Assembly (NCBI RefSeq): GCF_022134585.1
Contig: NZ_JAKNCT010000004.1
Location: forward strand, 153,255 to 217,254
Source: Mesosutterella porci
Lineage (GTDB): Bacteria > Pseudomonadota > Gammaproteobacteria > Burkholderiales > Burkholderiaceae_F
Direction: 5' to 3'
DNA length: 64,000 bases
The notes beneath the pieces are model-generated. The model was given only the letters and a program-made list of their open reading frames with translations, was not told where the DNA came from and did not search any database. This document shows, one piece after another, positions 55,469 to 63,793 of this stretch. How positions within the stretch are numbered: the first letter of the stretch is position 1; each line of letters opens with the position of its first letter. Made by a program: the position numbers and the translations under genes.

Positions 55469-55473
55469 GGCAG

Positions 55474-55625
55474 TCACCTGCTCAAAAGCTTCAGCTCTCT
55501 GGCGGGAACAAACCCGCCGTGCCGGATGCCGTTGCGGTCGATAATCTCTTTCTCCCTGGCGGCATCCTCATAAAAATTATAGGCAATCACGAGGGCCGGC
55601 TGCACTTCCGGAGGTGTAACAGTTA
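55474..55625 (-). pseudogene. Mu-like gene N 3' fragment, cassette B
   Basis: It encodes the last 49 residues (TPPEVQPALVIAYNFYEDAA, GFVPARELKLLSR), clearly homologous to but diverged from A and C. It begins at the R3 boundary. Confidence 0.78.
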
Positions 55626-55965
55626 GGCAACAACTAGGTATATTGTTTGATAGATATTATTAATTAGATGAATTTAAAGTAAATATTCGATATTACATCG
55701 CCAAAATGGCTATGGAAATAACTTCATTTCCGGCCTGTTTTATGTATCTGGCAGCTTGAATTGAATGTATGCCGATTTCAAATCGTTAAAAATCAATTAG
55801 TTGCGCAAGATAATCTTTTCATTTCATCTGTTTTCCTGTACAAATGAGGGAAACAGAGCGGGAAATGAATTCATTTCCGCGATGTTTTAAGGAGAGGTTT
55901 TCTTAATTTTGTTTTATTATCAGTGAATTAGAATTAACTATCAAGCCAGTATCCTATCTGTCGGC
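55626..55965 (+). repeat. R3: 340-bp AT-rich element, full copy
   Basis: Same ends, orientation and length as R1 and R2. Its right end abuts GC-rich host DNA next to the YgiW-like gene, with no obvious target duplication. Confidence 0.92.
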
Positions 55966-55992
55966 CCGGGCGGCCTTCGTGCGCTTCCCGCG

Positions 55993-56439
55993 CTACAGAC
56001 TGTGGGGAGGCGGGGGCGGCGTGAAGCCGTGCAGCACCTGCAGCCCCTTCACCTCGATCTCGTTTTGCCTGCCGTGCCTTGCGTCCACCTCGCCCCAGAC
56101 GCGTACCCGGGTGCGCTCGTCGACCTGGTGCCCGCGGAAGAGGTCATCGTCAATCTCTGCGACCACTTCGCCCGTCCGGTCACGAAAAACGTAGTGCTCG
56201 TGGCGCAGCCGCCTGACGACATACCCCTCGAGCTCCACCCGCTGGTCTTCACGCCCGTGGCCGATCACTTCGCGAACGGTCGTGAGGGCCCCGTGGTGAT
56301 GGTGGCGGTGTGCGCCCTGCACGGCGGGCGGCGGAGCCGGGCGGTGGGCGCCCGGGCCCGTGAACTGCGCGTAGGCGCCCGGGGCGGCGAGCGCAAGCGA
56401 GGCCGCGGCGATCCAAAGAAGCTTGGCTGAGGTTTTCAT
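55993..56439 (-). CDS. YgiW/YdeI-type periplasmic OB-fold (BOF) protein
   Basis: The start at ATG 56439 follows GGAAGGAGAAT and gives a Sec signal (KLLWIAAASLALAAPGAYAQ). The mature protein opens with FTGPG, has a His-rich linker, and then the BOF domain: VELEGYVVRRLRHEHYVFRD, TGEVVAEIDDDLFRGHQV and RVRVWGEVDARHGRQNEIEV. The family is small periplasmic and stress-linked, with no known enzyme activity. The frame is open upstream into a broken regulator gene, but the ribosome-binding site and signal peptide favour 56439. Confidence 0.85.
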   Translation of the reverse strand: MKTSAKLLWIAAASLALAAPGAYAQFTGPGAHRPAPPPAVQGAHRHHHHGALTTVREVIGHGREDQRVELEGYVVRRLRHEHYVFRDRTGEVVAEIDDDLFRGHQVDERTRVRVWGEVDARHGRQNEIEVKGLQVLHGFTPPPPPHSL

Positions 56440-56467
56440 GGGATTCTCCTTCCGAACAAATCCTTGC

Positions 56468-56679
56468 ACGGGAAGATTGCCGAGGCGGCTTCCGATCCGC
56501 TCCTCCCAGAGCCTCACCCGCCCCCAGAGGAAGCGGTAGCTCACCCCCAGCGCCTTGGATGTCGCGGTAATCGAGCCGATGCGCTCGATCGCAGACAGGA
56601 GGTCGGGAAGCTCAGAAGACACCACGTCATCGGGCCGCTCGCCGCTGCTGAGCTCGTAGGTGAGATGGATCTTGAACAT
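56468..56679 (-). pseudogene. ModE-type helix-turn-helix regulator fragment
   Basis: From ATG 56679 the frame encodes LPDLLSAIERIGSITATSKA and LGVSYRFLWGRVRLWEERIG, a ModE/LysR-type DNA-binding domain. After GSRLG the sequence departs from the family and runs in frame into the BOF gene leader. Only the N-terminal domain is left. Confidence 0.65.
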
Positions 56680-56790
56680 AAACTCTGCGCTCCTGTTCCG
56701 GAATGCCCCCAAGCCGGCTTCTGACCATATTATCCGATTGAACGGGCCGTCCCTGCATAAGGGCAGGTCCTGCCGGAGAAAATCCAAAGT

Positions 56791-56822
56791 CCCCGATACT
56801 CATATAGTCCTTTGCAGGGCTA
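56791..56822. repeat. Interrupted copy of the REP-like palindrome
   Basis: CCCCGATACTCATATAG (56791-56807) matches the left arm of the palindrome at 45425, and AGGGCTA (56816-56822) begins the right arm. The remaining TATGAGTATCGGGG is absent because IS110-like DNA starts there. Confidence 0.75.
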
Positions 56823-56842
56823 ACGAGAGAAAAGTCAAAAAA

Positions 56843-56878
56843 GACAACGCCTCAGAAGATAAGTTCTGAAGCATTGTC
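56843..56878 (+). ncRNA. Candidate bridge-RNA hairpin of the IS110 remnant
   Basis: GACAA...TTGTC encloses GC-c-TCAGAA/TTCTGA-a-GC around a GATAAG loop, a 36-base hairpin in the non-coding 5' part, where IS110-group elements encode their bridge RNA. The location is suggestive; no guide loops were assigned. Confidence 0.35.
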
Positions 56879-56939
56879 AGCGACGAAAAGCTCCGTTAAA
56901 TTTTAAGTTTTCTCAATAGCTTAAAAAGGGAGTTTCGTC

Positions 56940-57972
56940 ATGACTAAGACTACCACAGATTCCTGTCCCACCATCGACCGCACCAATTTCATGGCATCGA
57001 TCTTCATTCCAACAATATCTTCGTCTGCGTCCTGGTCAACACAATCGATCCCCAATCGGGTCAGCTGGGTTGCCGTGCCATCTATAAGAGAGAGGAAAAT
57101 CCCGTTGGAGCCAGGGCCGCAGCATGTTGCTGAGGCCCTGGAGCCTTACTGTTCGGTTCCTCACGTTGCGACAGTTGAGTCAACCTACAACTGGTATGGA
57201 TTGGCCGATTTGTTTGAATCCCGCGGATGGATATTGAAATTGGCTGACCCCACTACAGTCAAAAAATTCAAGGCTAAATTTTCGGATGACAGATCTGATG
57301 CTGAATTTTTGGCAGACCGTCTGCGGCTGAATGACTTGAAAACAACTGAAATCATTCCTCGAAACGCCCGGTCTTTCAAGGATTTGGTTCGTCTTCGCAA
57401 CTCGTTGATCCAGGATCGATCGCGGTACGCCGTCATATTGATCAACATGATCAACAATCAGTGCTGCGAGCGTATCAATCGTACGGCTATCGTCCATTGG
57501 GCTGAAGAACTTCAACGCAGCGGTCAGCTTCCCGAGAAGCTGACCGCTGCTTTACACAATAATTGCATCCTCAGGAAGGTAGAGGTGAATTTGAGAATGT
57601 TTACCTCCTGCTCCGAAGAAATCAAACGCATCGGGGCGGCCATCGTGGAAACAGCCCGAAAGGCTCCGCAGCACTGCCATCAGTATCTGAAAATTCTTCA
57701 GAGCATCAAAGGCTGCGGAGAAGTCATCTCCACTGTGGTGGCTTCAGAAATTCATGATATCCGGCGATTTCGTAATGCCAAAAATTTTGTGTCCTGCTGC
57801 AGACTCGCTCCTACAGAGCGTTTGTCGAATGGAAAAGTCAAAGGAGAAGGGAACGCTAAAAACGGTAACGCTTATCTCAGCTGGGCTTTTACCGAACTGG
57901 CCAATCTTGTGGTTCGCTTCAATCCGCCGGCCAAGAAAAAATTTGACAGACTGCTTTCTAAACGGAACGGCT
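56940..57972 (+). pseudogene. IS110 transposase, frameshifted and 3'-truncated
   Basis: The catalytic DEDD N-terminus (HGIDLHSNNIFVCVL at about 56990-57035) is in a different frame from both the ATG-proximal codons and the rest of the gene, so two frameshifts flank it. The remainder reads well: FSDDRSDAEFLADRLRLNDL, then the C-terminal transposase_20 domain ILQSIKGCGEVISTVVASEI and NGKVKGEGNAKNGNAYLSWA. The end is lost after FNPPAKKKFDRLLSKRNG. Confidence 0.85.
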
Positions 57973-58127
57973 TGAGGTGCCGGGCAAGCGACACGGCGGA
58001 GCGGAACCCGGCCGGGCGGCAGCCCGCGGTGAAGCCGTTTCGCCGGGCGGGGAGCTCCCGGCTCAGTGGGAAACAGGCCTGCGGCCTCCCCCGATGAAAG
58101 GAACGCCGCGGGGAGGCCGGCCTGCCG

Positions 58128-59615
58128 TTACTTCCCGGCCTTCTTCGCCGCGACCGCCTGGTCGGCAGCCACGTGGCCGAAGGCAGCCGCCTTGCTGAAC
58201 GCGGTGCCAGTCATGTAGGCCGCGCCGTGGACGCCGCCCAGCATTTCGCCCGCGGCATAGAGCCCCTTGATCGGCTGGCCGTAGACGTCGATCACGCGCG
58301 CCGTCGGGTCAATGCGCACGCCGCAGTAGGTGGCGATCATCGCCGCCGTGCAGGGCATGACGACCCAGGGACCCTCGGTGAGCTTCACCGGGGTGCCGAC
58401 CCTGCCCGAGAGGTGCTTGCGGCCGAGCGGGTCCTCGCCCTTGGGGGCGAGCTCGTTGTATTCCTTGATCGTCTGGGCGAGCGCCGCGGGCGGGATCCCG
58501 GCCTTCTCGGCGGCTTCCTCGATCGTTTTGCCGACGAAGCCGTAGGGGGTCGTGCCCTTGCTCTCGACGTCCTTCCACATCTTGATCTCGCGGCGGTCCT
58601 TCGCCATGCCTTCCTTCCTCACCGCGTTGTCAAAGACGGTGAAGGTCTTCGCCTCGGGCTGCACGAGGGCGGCGTCGCCGATCAGCTTGTAGGAGAGCGA
58701 CTCGTTCACGAAGCGCTTGCCCGCCTTGTTCACGATGATGCCGCCGTTGTAGTAGATGTAGCTCTTCTCGCTCGCGTTGCCGCCCGGCACGAAGCCGTAG
58801 GTCGCCTTCACGTAGTTAGTGTCAAGCACGTCGGCGCCGAGGGAGAGCGCCATGATGAGACCGTCGCCCGTGTTGCCCACGCCCGACACCGAGCGCGCCT
58901 TCTTCATCGCGGGCACGTACTTCCCGAGCAGCTTCTGGTTGTTCGCGAAGCCGCCGCAGGCAAGCAGCACCCCGTAGCGGGCGCGGAAGGTCCTCACCTT
59001 GCCGTTCACCCTGGCGCGCACGCCCTCGACCCGTTCCTTCTGCGCGTTCCAGAGCAGCCGCTCGACCGGGGCGTTCGTGAGGATCTTCGCACCCTTCTTC
59101 TCGGCGTAGTCCCTGTAGAACTCCACGACCTTGTCGGGGGTGAAGGCGTGGACGCGCGGGACGCTCATGCCGCCGGCGGCGTGGACGTCGTGCGCCTTGA
59201 CGCCGTGGGCGAGCAGCCAGTCATACTCGCGGTTGGCGGCCTTGATGTAGGCGCGGACGACGTCAGGGTCATTCTCGCCCTTGCCGGTCTTGATCATGTC
59301 GTCGAAGAAGAGCTCCTCGCTGTCCTTGATCCCGGCTTCCTTCTGCATCGCGGTGCCGGAGGCGGCCCAGCTGCCGCCGCAGATCGCGGAGGACCCGCCC
59401 ACGAAGGCGAGCTTCTCGAGCACAAGCACCTTCAGGCCCGCCTCAGCGCCGTGGCTCGCGGCCGACAGCCCCGCGTTGCCCGCGCCGATCGCGATGAAGT
59501 CATAGGTTTCGTCAAACTTGGCAGGCGCGTTTGTCGGGACGGCGAACGCCTCGGAGGCGCCCATGGACGCGGCGGCTGCAAGGCCGGCCTTCAGGAAGTT
59601 TCTGCGGTTGATCAT
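58128..59615 (-). CDS. Tat-exported FAD-dependent reductase, atypical active site
   Basis: The start at ATG 59615 with GGAGAG upstream gives a Tat signal, INRRNFLKAGLAAAASMGAS. The FAD site is IAIGAGNAGLSAASHGAEAG. The fumarate reductase Arg after GKRFVNE is Tyr (GKRFVNESLSY). The C-terminal site reads GGVHGAAYMTGTAF, keeping His but not the NR Arg. The true acceptor is probably not fumarate. It diverges from a PhnD-domain sensor kinase gene, so the kinase may sense its substrate. No heme-binding CxxCH is present; electrons must come from a partner elsewhere. Confidence 0.87.
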   Translation of the reverse strand: MINRRNFLKAGLAAAASMGASEAFAVPTNAPAKFDETYDFIAIGAGNAGLSAASHGAEAGLKVLVLEKLAFVGGSSAICGGSWAASGTAMQKEAGIKDSEELFFDDMIKTGKGENDPDVVRAYIKAANREYDWLLAHGVKAHDVHAAGGMSVPRVHAFTPDKVVEFYRDYAEKKGAKILTNAPVERLLWNAQKERVEGVRARVNGKVRTFRARYGVLLACGGFANNQKLLGKYVPAMKKARSVSGVGNTGDGLIMALSLGADVLDTNYVKATYGFVPGGNASEKSYIYYNGGIIVNKAGKRFVNESLSYKLIGDAALVQPEAKTFTVFDNAVRKEGMAKDRREIKMWKDVESKGTTPYGFVGKTIEEAAEKAGIPPAALAQTIKEYNELAPKGEDPLGRKHLSGRVGTPVKLTEGPWVVMPCTAAMIATYCGVRIDPTARVIDVYGQPIKGLYAAGEMLGGVHGAAYMTGTAFSKAAAFGHVAADQAVAAKKAGK

Positions 59616-59627
59616 TTGTATTCTCTC

Positions 59628-59700
59628 CACAGTGGTTGGCGGCGGGACAAAAGCTGTCTGCGCCCACTGTGATTTGTAATGACCGGGGTGCGCGCGCACC
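59628..59700. promoter_or_regulatory. Candidate operators between reductase and sensor kinase genes
   Basis: CACAGTGG (59628-59635) and CCACTGTG (59664-59671) form a spaced perfect inverted repeat. GGTGCGCGCGCACC (59687-59700) is a 14-bp perfect palindrome. Both are in the divergent promoter region and could bind the linked response regulator. Confidence 0.45.
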
Positions 59701-59785
59701 TTGCCGCATGTCAACGGGGCGCGACGAAAAGGCGCATCCGGCGGGCGACTTGTGCCAACATTTGGGAAAAACAGGATCTATTCCC

Positions 59786-61612
59786 ATGCATCGCGCCAGA
59801 CAATCCATGCTCCGAGCGGTAGCCTGCGCCCTCGCCGCGCTCCTCGCGCTGGCCGCGCACGCGGCTCCCCCGGCAGCGGAGGAGCCCGCCCCCGTCACCC
59901 TCTACGCCAACGAGTTCCTGCTGCCCGGCCTCAAGATGGAGTCTGCCGACCGCACGGTCGAGGCGATCGCGCGGGCGGTCGCCCCCCGGCCCCTGAAGAC
60001 CGTCGTCGTCGGGATCGAGGAACTCGACGAGGCGGTGCGGCAGAGGAAGGCCGACATCGTGATCGCGGGCGCCGCAATCTACAGGCGCCACGTCCAGAAC
60101 GGCATGCGCGACATCGCGACCCTCGTCACCGAGCTTCAGCCCGACCCCGACCACGCCGTGGGCGGGCTCATTGTCACCCGCGCCGACCGCTCCGACATCA
60201 GCACGCTCGCCGACCTCAGGGGCAAGTCGCTCGCCGTCAACCACCCGGTCGGCTTCCAGGGGATCCTTGTCCTCAAGAAGGACCTCGCCGACGCGGGCTA
60301 CAACCCGGAGCAGTTCTTTTCCCGGATCGAGTATTACGGGCTCGAGCCCGGGCCCCGGCTCAACGCGGTCAGAAACGGGCTGGTCGACGCGGCGACGATC
60401 AACGTCTGCTACGCCGAGCGGATGGAGCGCGCCGGGGCCAACGTGCTCGAGGGGCTCAAGACGGTCGCGGAGCGCAAGAACCCCGAGGCGCGCTGCCGCG
60501 CGAGTACAAGCCTCTACCCGAACTGGAGCCTGCTCGTGTCGCCGAACCTCGACGCCGGCACGATCGTGCGCATCGCCTCGGCCGTGCACACGATGCCGCC
60601 CGGCGCGGACGGCCACCAGTGGACGATCGCGAGCGACTTCAGCCGCGCCGACGACCTCTACCGCACGCTCAGGATGGGGCCTTACGCGTACCTGCGCTCC
60701 TGGACGCTCGAGCGGATCCTCGCCGAGTACGGGACGCTCGTCGCCTTCGCGCTGCTCGCGCTTGCGGGGCTCGTGCTCCACTATGTGCGCACGCAGCGCC
60801 TCGTCGAGATCCGCACGCGGCAGCTGCGACTCGCGCTCGAGCGCGAGAAGGAGCTCTCCGAGGCGGCAGGCGAGGCGACCCGGCGCTACGAGACCGCGCG
60901 GCGCATCGCCACCGTCTCCCAGATGTCCAGCCTCGTCGCCCACGAGATCAGCCAGCCGCTTGCCGGGATCCTGCTCTACTGCCGGGGGATGCGGGAGCTC
61001 ATCGCCCGCAAGGCTGAGGCGCACGGCTTTTCACCGGAGCTGCTCACCGAGACGCTCGACAAGATCGAGGCCCGGGCAAGGAAGGCCAGCGACGTCGTGA
61101 AGGCGGTCCGCGGCTATGCGAAGTCCCAGGCGCGCCCCGTCACGAAGCTCGGGCTCTGCGCCCTCGTGAGCAAGACCGCGGAGAGCTTCGCGCGGCTCGG
61201 ACAGGCGGCTCCGGACACAATCTCGCTCGAGCTCCCTAGGGAGGAGCTCTGGGTCGACGGGGTCGCGATCGAGCTCGAGCTCATGCTTGCCAACCTGGTG
61301 AAAAACAGCCTGGAGGCAACCTCCAAGGTCCCGCGGCCGAAAGTCTCCATCCAGCTTGAGAAGACGCCTGGGACAAAGGCGCGGATCCGCGTGCTCGACA
61401 ACGGCCCCGCCGTGTCCGACGGACTGTTTGAACAGATCAACCGGCCGCTCAGCTCCAGCAAGCCCGAGGGGCTGGGGCTCGGGCTGTCGATCGTCCGGGG
61501 GATCGCCGAGGGACACGGCGGCACGGTCTCGGTGAGCCGCACCGAGGCGGGAAGCCTCGGTGTCGAGATCCTGCTGCCGCTTTCCGCCCCTGCGGAGGAC
61601 ACCCATGCTTGA
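59786..61612 (+). CDS. TtrS-like sensor histidine kinase with PhnD-type periplasmic sensor
   Basis: From ATG 59786 the protein has about 608 residues: signal peptide (AVACALAALLALAAHA), PhnD/TtrS-like sensor domain (VTLYANEFLLPGLKMESADR, LADLRGKSLAVNHPVGFQGI), one membrane helix (TLVAFALLALAGLVLHYV), and a HisKA phospho-acceptor in SLVAHEISQPLAGILLYCRG. The ATPase boxes are LANLVKNSLEAT, RIRVLDNGPAVS and GLGLGLSIVRGIAEGHGG. It resembles the kinase at 27776 in every part. It is coupled to the next response regulator gene (8-bp overlap) and diverges from the exported reductase. Confidence 0.9.
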   Translation: MHRARQSMLRAVACALAALLALAAHAAPPAAEEPAPVTLYANEFLLPGLKMESADRTVEAIARAVAPRPLKTVVVGIEELDEAVRQRKADIVIAGAAIYRRHVQNGMRDIATLVTELQPDPDHAVGGLIVTRADRSDISTLADLRGKSLAVNHPVGFQGILVLKKDLADAGYNPEQFFSRIEYYGLEPGPRLNAVRNGLVDAATINVCYAERMERAGANVLEGLKTVAERKNPEARCRASTSLYPNWSLLVSPNLDAGTIVRIASAVHTMPPGADGHQWTIASDFSRADDLYRTLRMGPYAYLRSWTLERILAEYGTLVAFALLALAGLVLHYVRTQRLVEIRTRQLRLALEREKELSEAAGEATRRYETARRIATVSQMSSLVAHEISQPLAGILLYCRGMRELIARKAEAHGFSPELLTETLDKIEARARKASDVVKAVRGYAKSQARPVTKLGLCALVSKTAESFARLGQAAPDTISLELPREELWVDGVAIELELMLANLVKNSLEATSKVPRPKVSIQLEKTPGTKARIRVLDNGPAVSDGLFEQINRPLSSSKPEGLGLGLSIVRGIAEGHGGTVSVSRTEAGSLGVEILLPLSAPAEDTHA

Positions 61613-62270
61613 CTACGGAAAATCCCACTACGTCGTGCGGCTGGTCGACGACGACGAGGAGCTCCTTGACGCGCTCGGCTTCGCGATCCGCATCGACGGC
61701 TGGTCGGTGAAGACCTACGGGTCGGCGGACGCCTTCCTCGAGGGCGACGACTTCGACGCCCCGGGCTGCCTCGTGCTCGACGTACGGATGCCCGGACGAT
61801 CGGGCACCGAGCTCCAGGAGATCCTTGCCGCGGACGGCTGCCCGCTACCGGTGATCTTCCTCACCGGGCACGGCGACATGCGGATAGCTATCGGGGCGTT
61901 CCGCAACGGCGCCTACGACTTCCTGCTCAAACCCGTCGACCCCGGGGAGTTGCTCGCCGCGATCGGCAAGGCGGTCGCCAAGCACGAGGCGGCACTCAAG
62001 GAAAGGGAGAAGGCGTCGGCGCTCGCGCGCTACCGCACGCTCACCGAGCGCGAAAAAGTGATCCTGCGCGACCTCCAGTCAAACCTCTCGAGCAAGCAGA
62101 TCGCCGAGCACCTTGGCGGCAGCTCGCGCACGATCCAGCGCCACCGCCAGAACGCACTCCGCAAGATCGGGCTGCGGCGCACCGAGGACATCCGCGGGTT
62201 CCTCGAGCAAGTGCGGCGGGAGGAAGAGGAAGAAATGAACCGCCCCCTGCCCGGGATGCGGGAGGGATGA
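61605..62270 (+). CDS. FixJ/TtrR-type response regulator
   Basis: The start at ATG 61605 overlaps the kinase stop. The 221-residue protein has a receiver domain (VVRLVDDDEELLDALG, phospho-acceptor in CLVLDVRMPGRSGTEL, FLTGHGDMRIA, YDFLLKPVDPGE). Its LuxR-type DNA-binding domain reads LTEREKVILRDLQSNLSSKQ, IAEHLGGSSRTIQRHRQNAL. It is a paralogue of the regulator at 27141. It probably activates the divergent exported reductase gene. Confidence 0.92.
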   Translation: MLDYGKSHYVVRLVDDDEELLDALGFAIRIDGWSVKTYGSADAFLEGDDFDAPGCLVLDVRMPGRSGTELQEILAADGCPLPVIFLTGHGDMRIAIGAFRNGAYDFLLKPVDPGELLAAIGKAVAKHEAALKEREKASALARYRTLTEREKVILRDLQSNLSSKQIAEHLGGSSRTIQRHRQNALRKIGLRRTEDIRGFLEQVRREEEEEMNRPLPGMREG

Positions 62271-62342
62271 CGTCCACTCCTTTGCTGCACTCCAGGCCGG
62301 GGCAATCACCGAAATGCCTCGCACGCTAACCGGACAGCAACA

Positions 62343-62681
62343 GCCGACAGATAGGATACTTGCTTGATAGCTAATTCTAATTCACTGATAATAAAACAAA
62401 ATTAAGAAAACCTCTCCTTAAAACATCCCGGAAATGAATTCATTTCCCACTCTGTTTCCCTCATTTGTACAGGAAAACAGATGAAATGAAAAGATTATCT
62501 TGCGCAACTAATTGATGTTTAACGATTTGCAATCGGCATACATTCAATTCAAGTTGCCAGAACATAAAACAGGCCAGAAATGAAGTTATTTCCATAGCCA
62601 TTTTGGCGATGTAGTATTGAATATTTACTTTAAATTCATCTAATTAAGAATATCTATCAAACAATATACCTTGTTGTTGCC
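62343..62681 (-). repeat. R4: 339-bp AT-rich element, full copy in inverted orientation
   Basis: Reverse complement of R1-R3 with a 1-bp deletion, running GCCGACAGATAGG to TTGTTGTTGCC. Its P-side end lies 72 bp from the response regulator stop and its N-side end abuts gene N of cassette C. Confidence 0.92.
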
Positions 62682-62946
62682 CGACTCCGAGATGCTGAAG
62701 ACCGAGGACGATGACGTCTACCGGGCGCTGGTCAATGCCAGGGCGGCCGTCTGGGGCGATCTCACGATCCGGGCTGAGAGCCGGGCGAGGCTGATTGACT
62801 ACAGTCCGTCGGAAGTCATGCCAGCCCTCGTTCTGGCCTATGACTACTACGGAGACGCCACCCGGGACTCTGAGATCGTGGAGCGCAATAACATCAGGCG
62901 TCCGGCCTTTGTACCGGCCAGGGCGCTGAAACTTTTGAGCGCATAA
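62682..62946 (+). pseudogene. Mu-like gene N 3' fragment, cassette C
   Basis: About 87 residues of the N protein end: EDDDVYRALVNARAAVWGDL, VMPALVLAYDYYGDATRDSE, and FVPARALKLLSA. The 5' cut is further upstream than in cassette A, though the two are nearly identical where they overlap. Confidence 0.82.
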
Positions 62947-62959
62947 TTTTTCAGTCTTT

Positions 62960-62999
62960 TCCGCCCCTCGGGGCTAATATATTTCTGAGGGGAAAGGAG
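62960..62999 (+). promoter_or_regulatory. Leader of the cassette C gene with promoter-like -10 and hairpin
   Basis: CCCCTCGGGG, then TAATATATT (62975-62983) and GAGGGGAAAGGAGAT. The -10-like box is kept word for word in cassette A, and CCCCTC can pair with GAGGGG around it. No good -35 is seen. It would let the exported protein be expressed without the phage tail operon. Confidence 0.45.
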
Positions 63000-63293
63000 A
63001 TGGCCATGAAAAAGCTGCTTGTTTTGCTGATGTGCTTTGCCGTAGCGGTGCCGGCGACAGCGGCTGACCAGATCAAATTCGATAAAAATGGGGTTTATGT
63101 TTCGCCTGAGGGGTGGGTTTTTAAAGTTGGTCCGACGGAAAGAGGGTGGACAATTTCCAACGATTCAGCCCCCGAGTCGGAGGAGAGTTCCCCGGCGGAT
63201 TACACTGTTATTTCTCGAGATGGCGATAAAGTAACTTTACGGAACAATAGAAATTACAAAACCTATGATTGCGACCGAAATGGCTGCAGGTAA
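63000..63293 (+). CDS. Small exported protein, cassette C (moron-like)
   Basis: The 97-residue protein has the same signal peptide start as the cassette A protein (KKLLVLLMCFAVAVPATAAD). The first mature residues (QIKFDKNGVYVSPEGWVF) and the last nine (YDCDRNGCR) are shared with A. The stretch between is short and different (KVGPTERGWTISNDSAPESE). GGAAAGGAG precedes the ATG. A terminator follows at once. Constant ends with a variable middle suggest diversifying selection on a small periplasmic protein, as for phage exclusion or receptor-masking proteins; this is inference. Confidence 0.82.
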   Translation: MAMKKLLVLLMCFAVAVPATAADQIKFDKNGVYVSPEGWVFKVGPTERGWTISNDSAPESEESSPADYTVISRDGDKVTLRNNRNYKTYDCDRNGCR

Positions 63294-63315
63294 TTAATAT
63301 TTAATTCTGATGCGG

Positions 63316-63342
63316 AGCGCTCTGGAAACAGGGCGCTTTTTT
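63316..63342 (+). terminator. Terminator of cassette C exported-protein gene
   Basis: AGCGCTCTG-gaaa-CAGGGCGCT then T6, with the gene P start codon four bases later. Identical stem to cassette A. Confidence 0.88.
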
Positions 63343-63345
63343 ATT

Positions 63346-63793
63346 ATGGAACAGACTGTAGTAAAGCTTATCGTCGGTGGAAAGGAATACCGTGCATGGC
63401 AGTCTGTCAGCATATCCGCCAAGCTTTTGAGCTACGCCCGGACGTTTACTGTTGGGTTTACGCGAGAAAACAATGCTGCTGGGCAACCCGGAATAGATAT
63501 TAAGATCGGGGATTTTGTTCAGTTAAAAATAGATGATGATTTAGTATTAACAGGCTATATTACAAAGACCACTTTTTCTTATTCTGACAAGAGTATTTCG
63601 CTTAGTATTGAAGGCGCAAGCAAAACTGTTGATTTGGCCGAATGCTATTTGGCTGTTTCTGATGTAAAACAATTTTCAAATTTGTCTGTTTCAAAAACAC
63701 TCCAAGTCTTGGCAAAGCCTTACGGAATTTCAGTAATAAAAAGAACAGAAAAAGATCCAAAAGCGAATATAGCTATAGCGGCAACAGATTCTA
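63346..63793 (+). pseudogene. Mu-like gene P 5' fragment, cassette C
   Basis: About 149 residues of a gpP-like tail/baseplate protein (VVKLIVGGKEYRAWQSVSIS, DDLVLTGYITKTTFSYSDKS, ISLSIEGASKTVDLAECYLA). The frame passes into R5 and stops at 63825. It is the longest P piece of the three. Confidence 0.83.

Larger units (their letters stand above)
56823..57972 (+). mobile_element. IS110-family insertion sequence remnant
   Basis: A 117-bp non-coding left part (with a hairpin at 56843-56878) precedes a broken IS110 transposase gene. The right end is lost: AT-balanced transposase DNA changes to GC-rich DNA near 57972. It was apparently inserted into a REP-like palindrome, the known target preference of several IS110 elements. 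Confidence 0.78.

Noticed and set aside
57973..58097. C-terminal extension of the IS110 transposase frame
   Set aside because: After about 57972 the composition becomes strongly GC-rich and the residues (Arg/Ala/Gly/Pro) no longer match the family; it is read-through into host DNA.
58173..59672. Long plus-strand open frame opposite the Tat-exported reductase
   Set aside because: The minus-strand gene has clear flavoprotein motifs and a Tat signal; the opposite frame shows only low-complexity shadow sequence.
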